A stretch of DNA of 37,886 bases from an uncultured bacterium (GCA_934644775.1 CAKUDB010000026.1:1-37886); one strand, 5' to 3'. Shown: positions 7,377 to 15,985, counted from the stretch's first letter. Notes: generated by a model not told the origin, from the letters alone. Translations and numbers: made by a program.

Positions 7377-7418
7377 GCCCGACTTCTCGCTCCTGTGTGA
7401 AAGGTCGGGCTTTTTTTT
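7377..7418 (+). terminator. Rho-independent terminator of gpmA
   Basis: GCCCGAC (7377-7383) pairs with GTCGGGC (7404-7410), followed by eight T (7411-7418). It lies between the convergent gpmA and thioredoxin genes. Confidence 0.88.
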
Positions 7419-7424
7419 GTGCAG

Positions 7425-7946
7425 TTACAGGTATTTCTTGATAATTTTTTCAAATTCGGCTTTATCGGCGTAACCTACATGGACATAGCGGATATTACCT
7501 TGACGGTCGACAACAATTGTAGTGGGAATACCTTCGATAGCTCCGATCTTTTTTTCGACGCTACTGACGGCAGCGACATTGTCCTTACCTAAAATGGAGG
7601 GATAGTTAAGTCCCTCTCGTTTGGCAAATTGTTTATGATCGGCTTCTTCCTCGTCAAAAGAAACGCCGACAACTTGCAATCCTTTAAGGGCATATTGCTT
7701 TTGTAAAGCGATAAAGCCGGGAATCTCCTTGCGACAGGGAGGGCACCAAGTGGCCCAAAAATCGATAATAAGCACTTTTCCGGCATATTTGGAAGTGTCA
7801 ATCATTTTACCATCGTAGCTTTTACCGCTAATTTTAGGTAATTTGCCGTAGTCTTTTTCCTGTCCACCTTGAGTAGGTTGGGTACAAGCTAATAAAGTAA
7901 ATAAACCGAGGCAAATTATTGCTAAAATCGAAAAATATCTGCGCAT
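7425..7946 (-). CDS. TlpA/ResA-type thioredoxin-fold lipoprotein
   Basis: A 173-residue extracytoplasmic thiol-disulfide protein. MRRYFSILAIICLGLFTLLAC is a lipoprotein signal with lipobox LLAC and the lipid-modified Cys at residue 21. The redox centre is WATWCPPCRKE (Cys68, Cys71), typical of TlpA/ResA proteins that reduce cytochrome c maturation or other exported thiols. The cis-Pro loop is GIPTTIVVDRQG. A longer frame opens at 8030 with GTG, but the Lys/Arg-rich start at 7946 gives the proper signal sequence; AAAGGA lies about 14 bases upstream of it. Divergent from manA, convergent with gpmA. Which substrate it serves cannot be read from the window, since no cytochrome genes are nearby. 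Confidence 0.9.
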   Translation of the reverse strand: MRRYFSILAIICLGLFTLLACTQPTQGGQEKDYGKLPKISGKSYDGKMIDTSKYAGKVLIIDFWATWCPPCRKEIPGFIALQKQYALKGLQVVGVSFDEEEADHKQFAKREGLNYPSILGKDNVAAVSSVEKKIGAIEGIPTTIVVDRQGNIRYVHVGYADKAEFEKIIKKYL

Positions 7947-8144
7947 ATATTTCTGGGTGTTCCTTTCGCGATAATGTTTTTGGGCAGCTAAAAATGTAGT
8001 AAAAAAAAGTCTACCAATATTCAGCAGCACCCCTTTATATTACCTTACTAGATCGAAGTTGTCAGTGTTGCTGCCCAAAAAATATTAGGTGGCAGAGGAA
8101 AACTACGATAGTTAAAAAAATGGCCTTCCAGAGTTGAGGGTTAA

Positions 8145-9131
8145 ATGTTTATATATCCTTTAATACTTAAGCCTTATCTAGCGCCTCGCATTTGGGGAGG
8201 CAAAGGGTTGGCCACCTTGTTCCCGTCGGTAGCGCAGGCTGCCGAGCCTATTGGTGAAGTATGGATTGTGGGTGGCTCGCAAGTTGTAGCCAATGGCCCT
8301 TATGCTGGCCAAACCTTAGACGAGCTTTATCGGTGCTTCCCTTCTTGGCTGGGCAATAGTCAAGGCCATTCCGAAGCTTGTTTTCCTCTGCTAATAAAGT
8401 GGCTGCGGGCCGAACATTGGTTGTCTATCCAAGTCCATCCCAACGATAGCTGGGCCCGCCGTTTAAGTGGCCGCTCTGCTCAAGGTAAAGAAGAAGCCTG
8501 GTATGTAACTGAGAGTCTTCCTGGAGCAGAGCTCATTTTGGGTGTCCATCCGCACAGCCGTTGTCACGATTTCTTAACCACTGTCGGAGCGGAAATGCTG
8601 CCTTTTTTAAGCAAAATAAAGCCGACAGTTGGCGATTGTTTGGCTATTAAGCCCGGTGCCATTCACGCTTTGGGGCCCGGCCTTACCGTTTTGGAAGTAC
8701 AACAGAATAGCCAATTGACTTATCGCCTTTACGACTGGGATCGTTTGAGCTTAGAGGGGCAGCCGCGCCAATTGCACGTTAGAGAGGCGGCTGCCGTTTT
8801 GCCTGATTGTTGGTCGGCGAACTTAGATAAAAATAAACAGCCGGGCCCAGTTAGACAATCTTTCCCGTCGACGGTTGGCCAAGTGTTGCTTCAAGCTGAG
8901 CATTTCCGCTTGGAAGTAATTAAAGCCGAGCCGAGGAAGAGCGCTTGGCTTACCGATCCACTCCTCCCAGAAATAATTGTCTGTACTAGCGGAGCTTTGC
9001 AAGTTTCTTTGTCTGGCCAAGAGGCAAGGTTGCCCAATGGCCAAGCTTGCCTCTTGACTGCTGGCCAAGCGACAGTGGAGCTCGGCTTTGAGTCTGGGGG
9101 AGAAGCTGTGCGGATTACCTCTTCGCGGTAA
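8145..9131 (+). CDS. manA: Class I mannose-6-phosphate isomerase
   Basis: Interconverts fructose-6-phosphate and mannose-6-phosphate, feeding mannose use or GDP-mannose synthesis; a zinc enzyme of the cytoplasm. Class I motifs are present in order: PRIWGGKGL near the N-terminus, PIGEVWIVGG (35-44), SIQVHPND (94-101, with Gln96 and His98 as metal ligands), GKEEAWYV (114-121, Glu), PGAIHALGPGLTVLEVQQNS (170-189, His174) and TYRLYDWDR (192-200). The length of 328 residues is normal for the short bacterial form. ATG 8145 has GAGGG six bases upstream. It is followed by clpC 136 bases downstream. Confidence 0.93.
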   Translation: MFIYPLILKPYLAPRIWGGKGLATLFPSVAQAAEPIGEVWIVGGSQVVANGPYAGQTLDELYRCFPSWLGNSQGHSEACFPLLIKWLRAEHWLSIQVHPNDSWARRLSGRSAQGKEEAWYVTESLPGAELILGVHPHSRCHDFLTTVGAEMLPFLSKIKPTVGDCLAIKPGAIHALGPGLTVLEVQQNSQLTYRLYDWDRLSLEGQPRQLHVREAAAVLPDCWSANLDKNKQPGPVRQSFPSTVGQVLLQAEHFRLEVIKAEPRKSAWLTDPLLPEIIVCTSGALQVSLSGQEARLPNGQACLLTAGQATVELGFESGGEAVRITSSR

Positions 9132-9267
9132 GTGCGCCTGTTAGGGGGCTATAGGCGCTAAAAAAGGAGGCCGGGCAGATATTGAGAAAGTTAAGCCAAA
9201 TTTTGGAACTTTAGAGAATAGATCGCTTAAATACAACCAGTTTTAGTTCGATACCGAGGAGATAGTT

Positions 9268-11853
9268 ATGGGGATGGAGCCGTTTTCAGATGAAGCCAGA
9301 ATGTCAATAGTATTCGCTCGCGAGGAAGCCAAGGCTTTAGGAAGTAATTCTATCGGCCCTGAGCATCTCTTGATGGGGTTGGCGGCCAATGGTAAAAGTG
9401 CCGTCAGCGATCTTTTGGAAAAACATGGCTTAACTTTAGAGCTTTTGCACAGCTTTGCTTCCGAGCATTGCGAAGCCGACGACGACATCAGTCAGGGTAT
9501 GATGTTTACTCAGGCGGCCAAGCTGATTATTCAAGAAGCTTTCAAATGTTCTCGCCGCTACGAGCGCAGCGCTGTTGGCTGTGAGGCTCTCTTGTTGGCT
9601 ATCTTAAAAGTGGCCGAAGATTTCCCAGACGAAACCGAAGTCGTCAATGAAATTTTAAAGAGTTTGCCCGATTTCGATCTTAAGAGCTTGAGAGGCGACC
9701 TTAAAGCCATGATGCTTAAAGGTGAGGAAGAGTACAAGTCGCGCACCTACTCTTCTGGCTCCTCTTCAGGCAAAAAAGCCTCGGCTAAAACTCCCGTTTT
9801 AGACAGCTATTGTCGCGATCTTACCAAATTGGCCCAAGACGGCAAGCTCGATCCTCTGATCGGTCGCCACAATGAGCTCGAGCGCGTCATTATGGTCTTG
9901 TCTCGTCGTACTAAATGTAATCCTGTTTTAATTGGCGATCCTGGCGTAGGTAAAACGGCTATCGTGGAGGGCTTGGCCCAACGTATCGTCAGTGGTGAAG
10001 TACCAGATAAACTTAAAGATATGCGTGTTTGCTCTTTATCCCTTTCCGGTTTGGTGGCCGGCACTCGCTATCGCGGAGATTTTGAGGATCGCTTAAACAA
10101 GATTCTCAAAGAGCTTACTAATGCTAAGTCTAAAGTTATCCTTTTTATTGACGAAGTCCACACTTTAGTAGGAGCGGGCGATTCCGAAGGTGGCTTAAAT
10201 GCTTCTAGTATTTTGAAGCCTGCTTTGGCTCGCGGTGAATTCCAATGTATTGGAGCTACTACTGTGGGCGAATATACTAAATATATCGAAAAAGACCCAG
10301 CCTTAGAGCGTCGTTTCCAGACTGTCGATGTCAAAGAGCCTACCGAAGAGGAAGCCTGCCGCATAATTTTAGGTTTGCGCGATCGTTACGAAAGTTTCCA
10401 CAATGTGGATATTTCCGAAGAAGCTATTCGCGAGGCGGTGCGCCTTTCCAATCGCTACTTGCCTGATCGTTTGCTGCCCGATAAAGCTATCGACGTTATA
10501 GACGAAGCTTGCAGCCGCGTCAGTTTAGCCAAGGCCAACAAGCCGCAAGACCTAGTAAATAAGGCTTCCGAGTTGCGTGATTTAGTACGCAAACGCGATG
10601 AAGCTTTAGCCGAACAAGATTACGAGTTGGCTGATGAATTGCGCATGAAAGAAGAAGCGGCTCGCAGTATTTTGAACCGCTTAGAAGCCGATTGGCAAGA
10701 GCGTCGTGAACATTCTGCCGAAGCAAAAAGCGATCGTCCTGTAGTTAAGACTGATACAGTGGCTTATGTTGTTTCGCTTATGTCCGGTGTGCCTTTGAAT
10801 AGCGTCAGCCAAAATGAAGCGGCTCGCTTAAGCAATATTGAACAAATTTTGCATGAACGTGTAGTTGGACAAGATGGACCTATTAAGGTAGTAAGTCGTG
10901 CTATTAAGAGAGCTCGAGCTGGCTTAAAAGATCCCAACAAGCCCATTGGTTCCTTCCTTTTCTTAGGCCCTACTGGCGTAGGCAAAACGGAATTAGCTCG
11001 CACTTTGGCGCAATTTCTTTTTGATGATGAAAATGCGCTTATTCGCATGGATATGTCCGAGTATTCGGAAAAGTTTACTGTTTCCCGTTTGTACGGTGCC
11101 GCTCCTGGCTATGTGGGCTACGACGAAGGCGGCGAGCTGACCGACGCTGTCCGTCGCAAACCCTATTCAGTAGTGCTTTTTGACGAAATAGAAAAGGCCC
11201 ATCCAGATATTTTCAACGTTTTGTTGCAAATAATGGACGAAGGTCGTCTGACCGATTCTAAGCGCCATGTGGTCGACTTTAAAAATGTGGTAGTTATTCT
11301 TACTTCCAATATCGGTTTTGCCAATCCCGATCCTAGTGTAAATATGGGCTTGCGCGGCAACCGTGATGAAGGTTCGCCGCAAGTGCGCTTTGAGCGTATG
11401 AAAAAACGCGTTTTGGAAGAGACTAAACAAGTCTTTAAGCCAGAGTTTTTGAATCGTTTAGACGCTTCGGTTGTTTTCCATAGTTTGGAAAATGAAGATT
11501 TGCTTAAGATTGTCGATATTATGTTGGCCAAGGTGCGCAAAGAGTTGGGGACCAACCACCGCGACTTTGAAGTTTCCCAAGACGTCAAGCGGGCTTTGGT
11601 TGCTTCTTGTCGCGAGCCTCAGTACGGGGCCCGTCCTTTGCGTCGAGCTATCCAGCAAATGATCGAAGATCCTCTGGCTGACAAAGTTATCGATGGCGAA
11701 TTTCCTGAAGGCAGCCGTATGCTTATCGACGTGAGCGAAGAAGATCGCGCCGAGTTGGCTGCCCGCGAAGCTGAAGGTATGATTGGTAGCAGCTCTTCAA
11801 GCAAAAATGGCGACGAGGATAACTTCCAATTGGTTTTCAAACTTGCCGAATAG
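9268..11853 (+). CDS. clpC: ATP-dependent Clp protease ATP-binding subunit ClpC
   Basis: An AAA+ unfoldase that feeds substrates to ClpP. The 861 residues contain the double Clp_N repeat (5-145), a Ser/Lys-rich linker, AAA-1 with Walker A GDPGVGKT (223-230) and Walker B ILFIDEVHTL, a UVR-type coiled middle segment (LAEQDYELADELRMKEEA, about 440-460) and AAA-2 with Walker A GPTGVGKT (567-574) and Walker B VVLFDEIEKAH. The UVR insert separates ClpC from ClpB and ClpA. The ClpP-docking tripeptide region reads NMGLRG where [I/V/L]-G-[F/L] is usual, so docking is probably kept but is slightly divergent. The mcsA-mcsB-ctsR genes that accompany clpC in many Bacillota are absent. ATG 9268 follows GAGGAGA. 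Confidence 0.95.
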   Translation: MGMEPFSDEARMSIVFAREEAKALGSNSIGPEHLLMGLAANGKSAVSDLLEKHGLTLELLHSFASEHCEADDDISQGMMFTQAAKLIIQEAFKCSRRYERSAVGCEALLLAILKVAEDFPDETEVVNEILKSLPDFDLKSLRGDLKAMMLKGEEEYKSRTYSSGSSSGKKASAKTPVLDSYCRDLTKLAQDGKLDPLIGRHNELERVIMVLSRRTKCNPVLIGDPGVGKTAIVEGLAQRIVSGEVPDKLKDMRVCSLSLSGLVAGTRYRGDFEDRLNKILKELTNAKSKVILFIDEVHTLVGAGDSEGGLNASSILKPALARGEFQCIGATTVGEYTKYIEKDPALERRFQTVDVKEPTEEEACRIILGLRDRYESFHNVDISEEAIREAVRLSNRYLPDRLLPDKAIDVIDEACSRVSLAKANKPQDLVNKASELRDLVRKRDEALAEQDYELADELRMKEEAARSILNRLEADWQERREHSAEAKSDRPVVKTDTVAYVVSLMSGVPLNSVSQNEAARLSNIEQILHERVVGQDGPIKVVSRAIKRARAGLKDPNKPIGSFLFLGPTGVGKTELARTLAQFLFDDENALIRMDMSEYSEKFTVSRLYGAAPGYVGYDEGGELTDAVRRKPYSVVLFDEIEKAHPDIFNVLLQIMDEGRLTDSKRHVVDFKNVVVILTSNIGFANPDPSVNMGLRGNRDEGSPQVRFERMKKRVLEETKQVFKPEFLNRLDASVVFHSLENEDLLKIVDIMLAKVRKELGTNHRDFEVSQDVKRALVASCREPQYGARPLRRAIQQMIEDPLADKVIDGEFPEGSRMLIDVSEEDRAELAAREAEGMIGSSSSSKNGDEDNFQLVFKLAE

Positions 11854-11863
11854 AAAAAAGTGG

Positions 11864-11892
11864 GGGAGCGCTTCTTAGTTAGTTGCGCTCCC
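11864..11892 (+). terminator. Hairpin after clpC
   Basis: GGGAGCGC (11864-11871) pairs perfectly with GCGCTCCC (11885-11892). There is no T run, so it may be a weak terminator or a 3'-end stabiliser. The tRNA promoter begins at its last base. Confidence 0.55.
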
Positions 11893-11921
11893 TTGACTAT
11901 CAGAGGACAGCCTATTATAAT
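11893..11921 (+). promoter_or_regulatory. Sigma-70-type promoter of tRNA-Ala
   Basis: TTGACT (11893-11898), a 17-bp spacer and TATAAT (11916-11921). The expected transcription start near 11928 is about 13 bases before the tRNA. Confidence 0.85.
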
Positions 11922-11940
11922 TAGTGCCGCCTTATGTTAT

Positions 11941-12013
<73 letters not shown>

Positions 12014-12033
12014 CTAAATTTGAACCCAAGCGA

Positions 12034-12071
12034 GAGTTCAAGCTTTTACACTTAGCTTGAGCTCTTTTTTT
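12034..12071 (+). terminator. Terminator of tRNA-Ala
   Basis: GAGTTCAAGC (12034-12043) pairs with GCTTGAGCTC (12055-12064) with one G-T pair, followed by seven T. Confidence 0.87.
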
Positions 12072-12084
12072 ATTGTTGCAATAT

Positions 12085-12116
12085 TAGCTAAAATACTAAA
12101 TAATAAGACTAGCTAA
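12085..12116 (+). promoter_or_regulatory. Possible operator of the toxin-antitoxin pair
   Basis: TAGCTAA occurs at 12085-12091 and again at 12110-12116, flanking an AT-rich stretch (AATAAT) that could be the -10 region, with TTGCAA as a -35. Antitoxins of this class repress their own promoter, which would fit; this is inference. Confidence 0.35.
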
Positions 12117-12141
12117 CAAAATATCGCTCGAGGTGGTTGGT

Positions 12142-12384
12142 ATGATTGCAGCTGTGGCCACAGCAACAGATATGCAAAACAATTTTGGCAAATACTTGAA
12201 TCTGATCATTTCAGGCCATGAAGTTATCGTAACTAAAGATGGTCGTGAAATAGGGCGTTTTGTCCCTAAAGATACTGTCAATTCGTATCTAACTGATTCT
12301 CTTACAGGATTGTTAAAGAAAAATTATGATCTAGATCAAGCAAAGTCAGAAAGACTAAGAGAAAAATATGAAATTGTTGATTGA
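12142..12384 (+). CDS. Phd/YefM-type antitoxin
   Basis: An 80-residue protein. The N-terminal MIAAVATATDMQNNFGKYLNLIISGHEVIVTKDGREIGRFVP matches the Phd/YefM DNA-binding fold (the family pattern is about A-x-x-x-x-x-F-x-x-x-L followed by a strand V-x-V-T-K-x-G). The C-terminal tail, rich in charged residues (DQAKSERLREKYEIVD), would bind and neutralise the toxin. ATG 12142 follows AGGTGG by 5 bases; an in-frame GTG at 12133 lies inside the ribosome site and is less likely. Its end overlaps the start of the PIN toxin by 17 bases, the usual coupling of toxin-antitoxin pairs. Confidence 0.88.
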   Translation: MIAAVATATDMQNNFGKYLNLIISGHEVIVTKDGREIGRFVPKDTVNSYLTDSLTGLLKKNYDLDQAKSERLREKYEIVD

Positions 12385-12775
12385 CTGTAATATAGTCTTA
12401 GATGTTCTCCAAAATAGACAGTCTTTTGTTGAGCCGTCATCGGCTATTTGGAAGCTGTGTGAAACTGGACAGATACAAGGTTATGTATCGGTACTGACTT
12501 TTGCAAATGTTGTTTACATTATGCGCAAAGAGTTAGACCCTCAAACAGTTGAAGATACGTTGCAAAAATTATCTTTAATTTTTAAATTCGTAGATCTTGA
12601 AGTTATTGATGCTGTCCGTGCGGCGGAATTGCACTGGGATGATTTTGAAGATGCTATACAAAGCGTAACTGCAGATAGATTAAATGTCGATTTTATTGTT
12701 ACCAGAAATGTTCGCGATTTTGCCAAAAGTAAAGTTGTAGCTTTAATGCCTTCAGAATTGCTAGCTAGGATATAA
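12368..12775 (+). CDS. VapC-type PIN-domain ribonuclease toxin
   Basis: A 135-residue PIN-domain protein, the toxin partner of the Phd-like protein upstream. The first acidic site is Asp6 in MKLLIDCNIVLD; the C-terminal acidic region is DFEDAIQSVTADRLNVDFIVTRN-V-RDF, with Asp95 and Asp117 (the T-R-N-x-x-D-F pattern is typical). The second acidic position of classical VapC proteins seems to be Asn47 here (SVLTFANVVYIMRKE). I believe this occurs in a PIN subgroup, but it should be checked. Such enzymes cut tRNA or other RNA when free. It overlaps the antitoxin by 17 bases. No other mobile genes adjoin it. Confidence 0.88.
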   Translation: MKLLIDCNIVLDVLQNRQSFVEPSSAIWKLCETGQIQGYVSVLTFANVVYIMRKELDPQTVEDTLQKLSLIFKFVDLEVIDAVRAAELHWDDFEDAIQSVTADRLNVDFIVTRNVRDFAKSKVVALMPSELLARI

Positions 12776-12817
12776 GTATAAATAAAAGCAGCACTTTTCT
12801 CTTTCTATAAATTGCAA

Positions 12818-12867
12818 ATTTGCTAGCAAATAAAACTTGACTCTATAACAATTATAGAGTTTATTGT
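12818..12867 (+). promoter_or_regulatory. MerR-type promoter of the MATE pair, plus an upstream palindrome
   Basis: TTGACT (12837-12842) and TATTGT (12862-12867) are 19 bp apart. Between and over them lies a perfect 9-bp inverted repeat ACTCTATAA / TTATAGAGT (12840-12848 / 12852-12860), the geometry of MerR-family activators such as BmrR. A perfect 14-bp palindrome ATTTGCTAGCAAAT (12818-12831) adjoins the -35. The expected start near 12874 leaves a leader of about 75 bases before the MATE ATG. Confidence 0.75.
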
Positions 12868-12947
12868 CACTTGCAAAAGGAGCACCCCGTTTAGCGAAAA
12901 TTGTCCCTCGAGCGAAAAGCAAATTTCAGAGGCGAAAAATAAAGCAT

Positions 12948-14294
12948 ATGGAGAAGAATTTAACTTCAGGCAGCGTGTTAAAAAATATCGTTTTTTTTTC
13001 GTTGCCTTTTTTACTGGCTTACTTTTTACAAACCCTTTACGGATTAGCCGATCTTTTCATTATAGGTCAATTTGATACGGTAGCCAGTATTACTGCTGTT
13101 TCTATTGGTAGTCAAGTTATGCATATGCTTACCGTTATGATTGTCGGCTTAACTATGGGCTCTACTGTAAGCATCGCTCAGGCTGTTGGTGCCAATAATA
13201 AAAAACAAGTTTCTCACACTATTGGCAATACGGCTGTACTTTTTGTGGCCGTTTCTGTTATTGTTACGGCTGTTTTGGTCTTTTTTGTCGATCCTATCGT
13301 AGGCGCTATGTCTACTCCTCCAGAGTCTGTACCAGGGACGGCAGCTTATTTATTCGTTTGTTTTTTAGGCATACCGTTTATTACGGCTTACAATGTTATT
13401 AGTGCTATTTATCGTGGTTTAGGTGACTCCCAAAGTCCTATGTATTTTGTGGCCGTAGCTTGTGTAATCAATATTATCTTGGACTACATCTTCATAGGCG
13501 CTTTACACTTAGGGCCCATAGGAGCCGCCTTGGGAACGACATTATCGCAAGCTGTAAGCGTCCTTTTTGCCCTGATTATGTTTATGCGCAAAAGACATAT
13601 TTTGCCAGATAGGGAAGATTTTACGATCAGTCGTTCTATAATGAGCAAACTTATTAAAATTGGTTTGCCTATTTCTTTGCAAGATGGTTTTGTACAAATT
13701 GCTTTTATTACTATTACCATTATTGCTAATAGGCGAGGCTTAAACGACGCGGCGGCTGTAGGCATTGTGGAAAAAATCATTGGCTTCCTTTTCTTGGTAC
13801 CTTCCTCCTTACTCTCTTCGGTATCGACTCTGTGTGCTCAGAATATGGGAGCTTGTAAACCGGAAAGGGCTGTACTCACTTTGCGCTATGCTATTTATAT
13901 GGCTGCCTCTTTTGGCTTGTTAGTTTCTCTAATGGCTCAATTTAATGGCGACGGTGTGGTAAATTTATTTACTTCCGATCCCACGGTAATTACTAGGGGG
14001 GGTGAGTATTTGCGTGGCTATATTTGGGATTGCCTCTTTGCCGGCATTCACTTCTGTTTTAGTGGTTATTTTTGCGCTTGTGGTCATGCTGGTTTATCCT
14101 TTATGCACAATATAATTACGCTCTTTTTGGCTCGTATTCCCGGAGTTTATATTATGTCGGCCATGTATCCGCATACCCTCTATCCCATGGGCTTGGCAAC
14201 TGCTGCCGGTTCACTTGTTTCTGTAATTATATGTTTAATCACTTTTGCTTGGTTGCAACGCCAGACTAAAAATAATTTATGCAGCGCAATTTAA
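12948..14294 (+). CDS. MATE family multidrug efflux transporter 1
   Basis: A 448-residue, 12-helix membrane protein of the MATE (NorM/DinF-like) family, which exports cationic drugs or metabolites using Na+ or H+. The N-terminal block EKNLTSGSVLKNIVFFSLPFLLAYFLQ and LYGLADLFIIGQFDTVASITAVSIGSQ are standard, as is ISAIYRGLGDSQSPMYFVAVACVINIILDYIFI in the first half. ATG 12948 is chosen over an in-frame start at 12864 because the latter lies upstream of the predicted transcription start and gives a basic non-family extension. The last 16 bases overlap the second MATE gene, so the two are translated together. Control by a MerR-type regulator is suggested by the promoter at 12837. Confidence 0.92.
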   Translation: MEKNLTSGSVLKNIVFFSLPFLLAYFLQTLYGLADLFIIGQFDTVASITAVSIGSQVMHMLTVMIVGLTMGSTVSIAQAVGANNKKQVSHTIGNTAVLFVAVSVIVTAVLVFFVDPIVGAMSTPPESVPGTAAYLFVCFLGIPFITAYNVISAIYRGLGDSQSPMYFVAVACVINIILDYIFIGALHLGPIGAALGTTLSQAVSVLFALIMFMRKRHILPDREDFTISRSIMSKLIKIGLPISLQDGFVQIAFITITIIANRRGLNDAAAVGIVEKIIGFLFLVPSSLLSSVSTLCAQNMGACKPERAVLTLRYAIYMAASFGLLVSLMAQFNGDGVVNLFTSDPTVITRGGEYLRGYIWDCLFAGIHFCFSGYFCACGHAGLSFMHNIITLFLARIPGVYIMSAMYPHTLYPMGLATAAGSLVSVIICLITFAWLQRQTKNNLCSAI

Positions 14295-15622
14295 CTCAAG
14301 GGCCCATAACTTTAAATATTTTGCTCTTTGCTTTGCCTCTAATGTGTGGCAATTTATTGCAGCAAACTTACAATGTAGCTGATACTTGGATAGTTGGCCG
14401 CTTCTTAGGCGCCAATGCTCTGGCCGCTGTTGGCTCTTCCTATACTCTAATGGTCTTCTTAACGTCCATTTTACTCGGTTTATGCATGGGAAGTGGCGCG
14501 GCTATGGCTATGCAATATGGAAGCGGCCAATTAGACAAATTGCGGCGCTGCATTTTTATGTCTTTTAGCTCAATTGCAATGGCTGCTTTGGTGCTTAATA
14601 TTGGAGTATATTTAGGAGTAGGCCATATTTTGCATTGGCTCTGCGTACCGGCAGAAGTACAGCCACTGATGAGCGTTTATCTAAAAATTATCTTTGCCGG
14701 CATAATGGCTACATTTTTGTACAATTATTTTGCCAATTTGCTCAACGCAGTGGGCAATTCGGTAACGCCGTTGTATTTTTTAGCCGCCGCTGCTTTAAGC
14801 AATATTGGGTTGGATTTATTATTTGTGTTGGTTCTCAAATGGGGAGTAGGGGGCGCCGCTTGGGCGACGGTACTTGCACAATTTTTAGCCGGAATAGGCA
14901 TTGCTGTTTATACTTTGAACAAATTCCCGCATTTAAGGCCGCGTCGGGCGGACATGTGTTGGGATAAAGCCGAGTTAGCTTCTATTGTTAATCTATCGGT
15001 AATGACTAGTGTACAGCAATCAATTATGAATTTTGGTATTTTGCTGGTGCAAGGCTTAGTCAATAGCTTTGGAGCTGTGGTTATGGCTGCTTTTGCCGCT
15101 GCGGTAAAAATCGATTCTTTTGCTTATATGCCGGTACAAGATTTTGGCAATGCCTTTTCTACATACGTAGCTCAAAACTACGGCGCCAAGCAGCCTGAAC
15201 GTATTCGCCTAGGCATTCGCAGTGCTGTGTTTACCTCGGCAGTATTTTGTTTTGTTATTAGCGCTGTAGTCTTTATTTTAGCCCAGCCGCTTATGCAAAT
15301 TTTTATCGAGCCGCAAGAAAAAGCCATTATTGCTGTCGGCGTACAATATTTGCGCATTGAAGGAGCTTGCTATATTGGTATAGGCATATTGTTCTTACTC
15401 TACGGTTATTATCGCGCTATCAATATGCCTTCCATGTCAGTAATTTTAACTATTGCTTCTTTAGGCACACGTGTAATTCTAGCTTATGCTTTGTCAGCAA
15501 TTCCAGCTATAGGAGTTACAGGCATTTGGCTTTCAGTTCCTATTGGCTGGGCTTTAGCCGATATTATCGGTATAACGTATTATTTCACGCGCTCGCAAAA
15601 ACAATTGCCTACAGGTATGTGA
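14279..15622 (+). CDS. MATE family multidrug efflux transporter 2
   Basis: A 447-residue MATE protein similar in layout to the one just upstream (QRNLTQGPITLNILLFALPLMCGNLLQQTYNVADTWIVGRFLGANALAAVGSS). GAAMAMQYGSGQLDKLRRCI and AAAALSNIGLDLLFVLVLKWGVGGAAWATVLAQ are typical of the first lobe. It starts inside the end of the previous gene (16-base overlap, no separate strong ribosome site), which suggests translational coupling. MATE proteins normally work as monomers; a tandem pair may either widen the substrate range or form a heteromer. It is followed by hairpins that may end the transcript. Confidence 0.92.
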   Translation: MQRNLTQGPITLNILLFALPLMCGNLLQQTYNVADTWIVGRFLGANALAAVGSSYTLMVFLTSILLGLCMGSGAAMAMQYGSGQLDKLRRCIFMSFSSIAMAALVLNIGVYLGVGHILHWLCVPAEVQPLMSVYLKIIFAGIMATFLYNYFANLLNAVGNSVTPLYFLAAAALSNIGLDLLFVLVLKWGVGGAAWATVLAQFLAGIGIAVYTLNKFPHLRPRRADMCWDKAELASIVNLSVMTSVQQSIMNFGILLVQGLVNSFGAVVMAAFAAAVKIDSFAYMPVQDFGNAFSTYVAQNYGAKQPERIRLGIRSAVFTSAVFCFVISAVVFILAQPLMQIFIEPQEKAIIAVGVQYLRIEGACYIGIGILFLLYGYYRAINMPSMSVILTIASLGTRVILAYALSAIPAIGVTGIWLSVPIGWALADIIGITYYFTRSQKQLPTGM

Positions 15623-15785
15623 AAAAATGGGGCGTGGCGGGTAGTTTTGTTGTCAAATCCAGAATTGTGTGTAAATTCCTTTAGGAATATGAGGCTGTTT
15701 AAGCCTCTTAATTATCTAGCTCCTTACATACCTATGATACTGGACTCTTATTATACCCAAAGGAAGAGCCGATGGCTCTTTTAGT
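15623..15785 (+). terminator. Hairpins downstream of the MATE pair
   Basis: Three short stems lie in a gene-free stretch: ATTCC/GGAAT (15675-15688), GAGGC/GCCTC (15691-15707) and AAGAGCC-GAT-GGCTCTT followed by TT and AG (15764-15782). The last is the best terminator candidate. Nothing else is recognisable here. Confidence 0.55.
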
Positions 15786-15807
15786 TTCATTTTAATTCTA
15801 CACCATT

Positions 15808-15844
15808 ATATGGACGTAACCACGTAACCGACGTAACTCCATAT
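15808..15844. promoter_or_regulatory. Symmetric element with three ACGTAAC boxes
   Basis: ATATGGA (15808-15814) and TCCATAT (15838-15844) are perfect inverted repeats. Between them lie three direct copies of ACGTAAC (15814, 15822 and 15831, spaced 8 and 9 bp). It lies 142 bases before the first membrane-protein gene and looks like a protein-binding site; the binder is unknown. Confidence 0.5.
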
Positions 15845-15930
15845 CGTAATTATATCCGCAAAGTAATAATATTGAGTAAAGGCGTAGGCTGAGTCGAAAC
15901 TAGGCTTTATAAATCGTGTGTGGAATTAAA

Positions 15931-15971
15931 AGTACAGGGTCGTTTAGCAAACGTTTAACAAAATCTGTACT
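15931..15971 (+). promoter_or_regulatory. Structured 5' leader ahead of the membrane-protein cluster
   Basis: AGTACAG (15931-15937) pairs with CTGTACT (15965-15971), and inside it CGTTT-AGC-AAACG (15941-15953) forms a second hairpin. The outer stem ends two bases before the ribosome site GGGGTG (15974-15979), so the structure could influence translation. TATAAA at 15908 is a possible -10 box. Confidence 0.45.
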
Positions 15972-15985
15972 GCGGGGTGCTTTCT

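Noticed and set aside
9807..11840. Several minus-strand frames inside clpC
   Set aside because: Antisense shadows of a strongly conserved gene without ribosome sites or domains.
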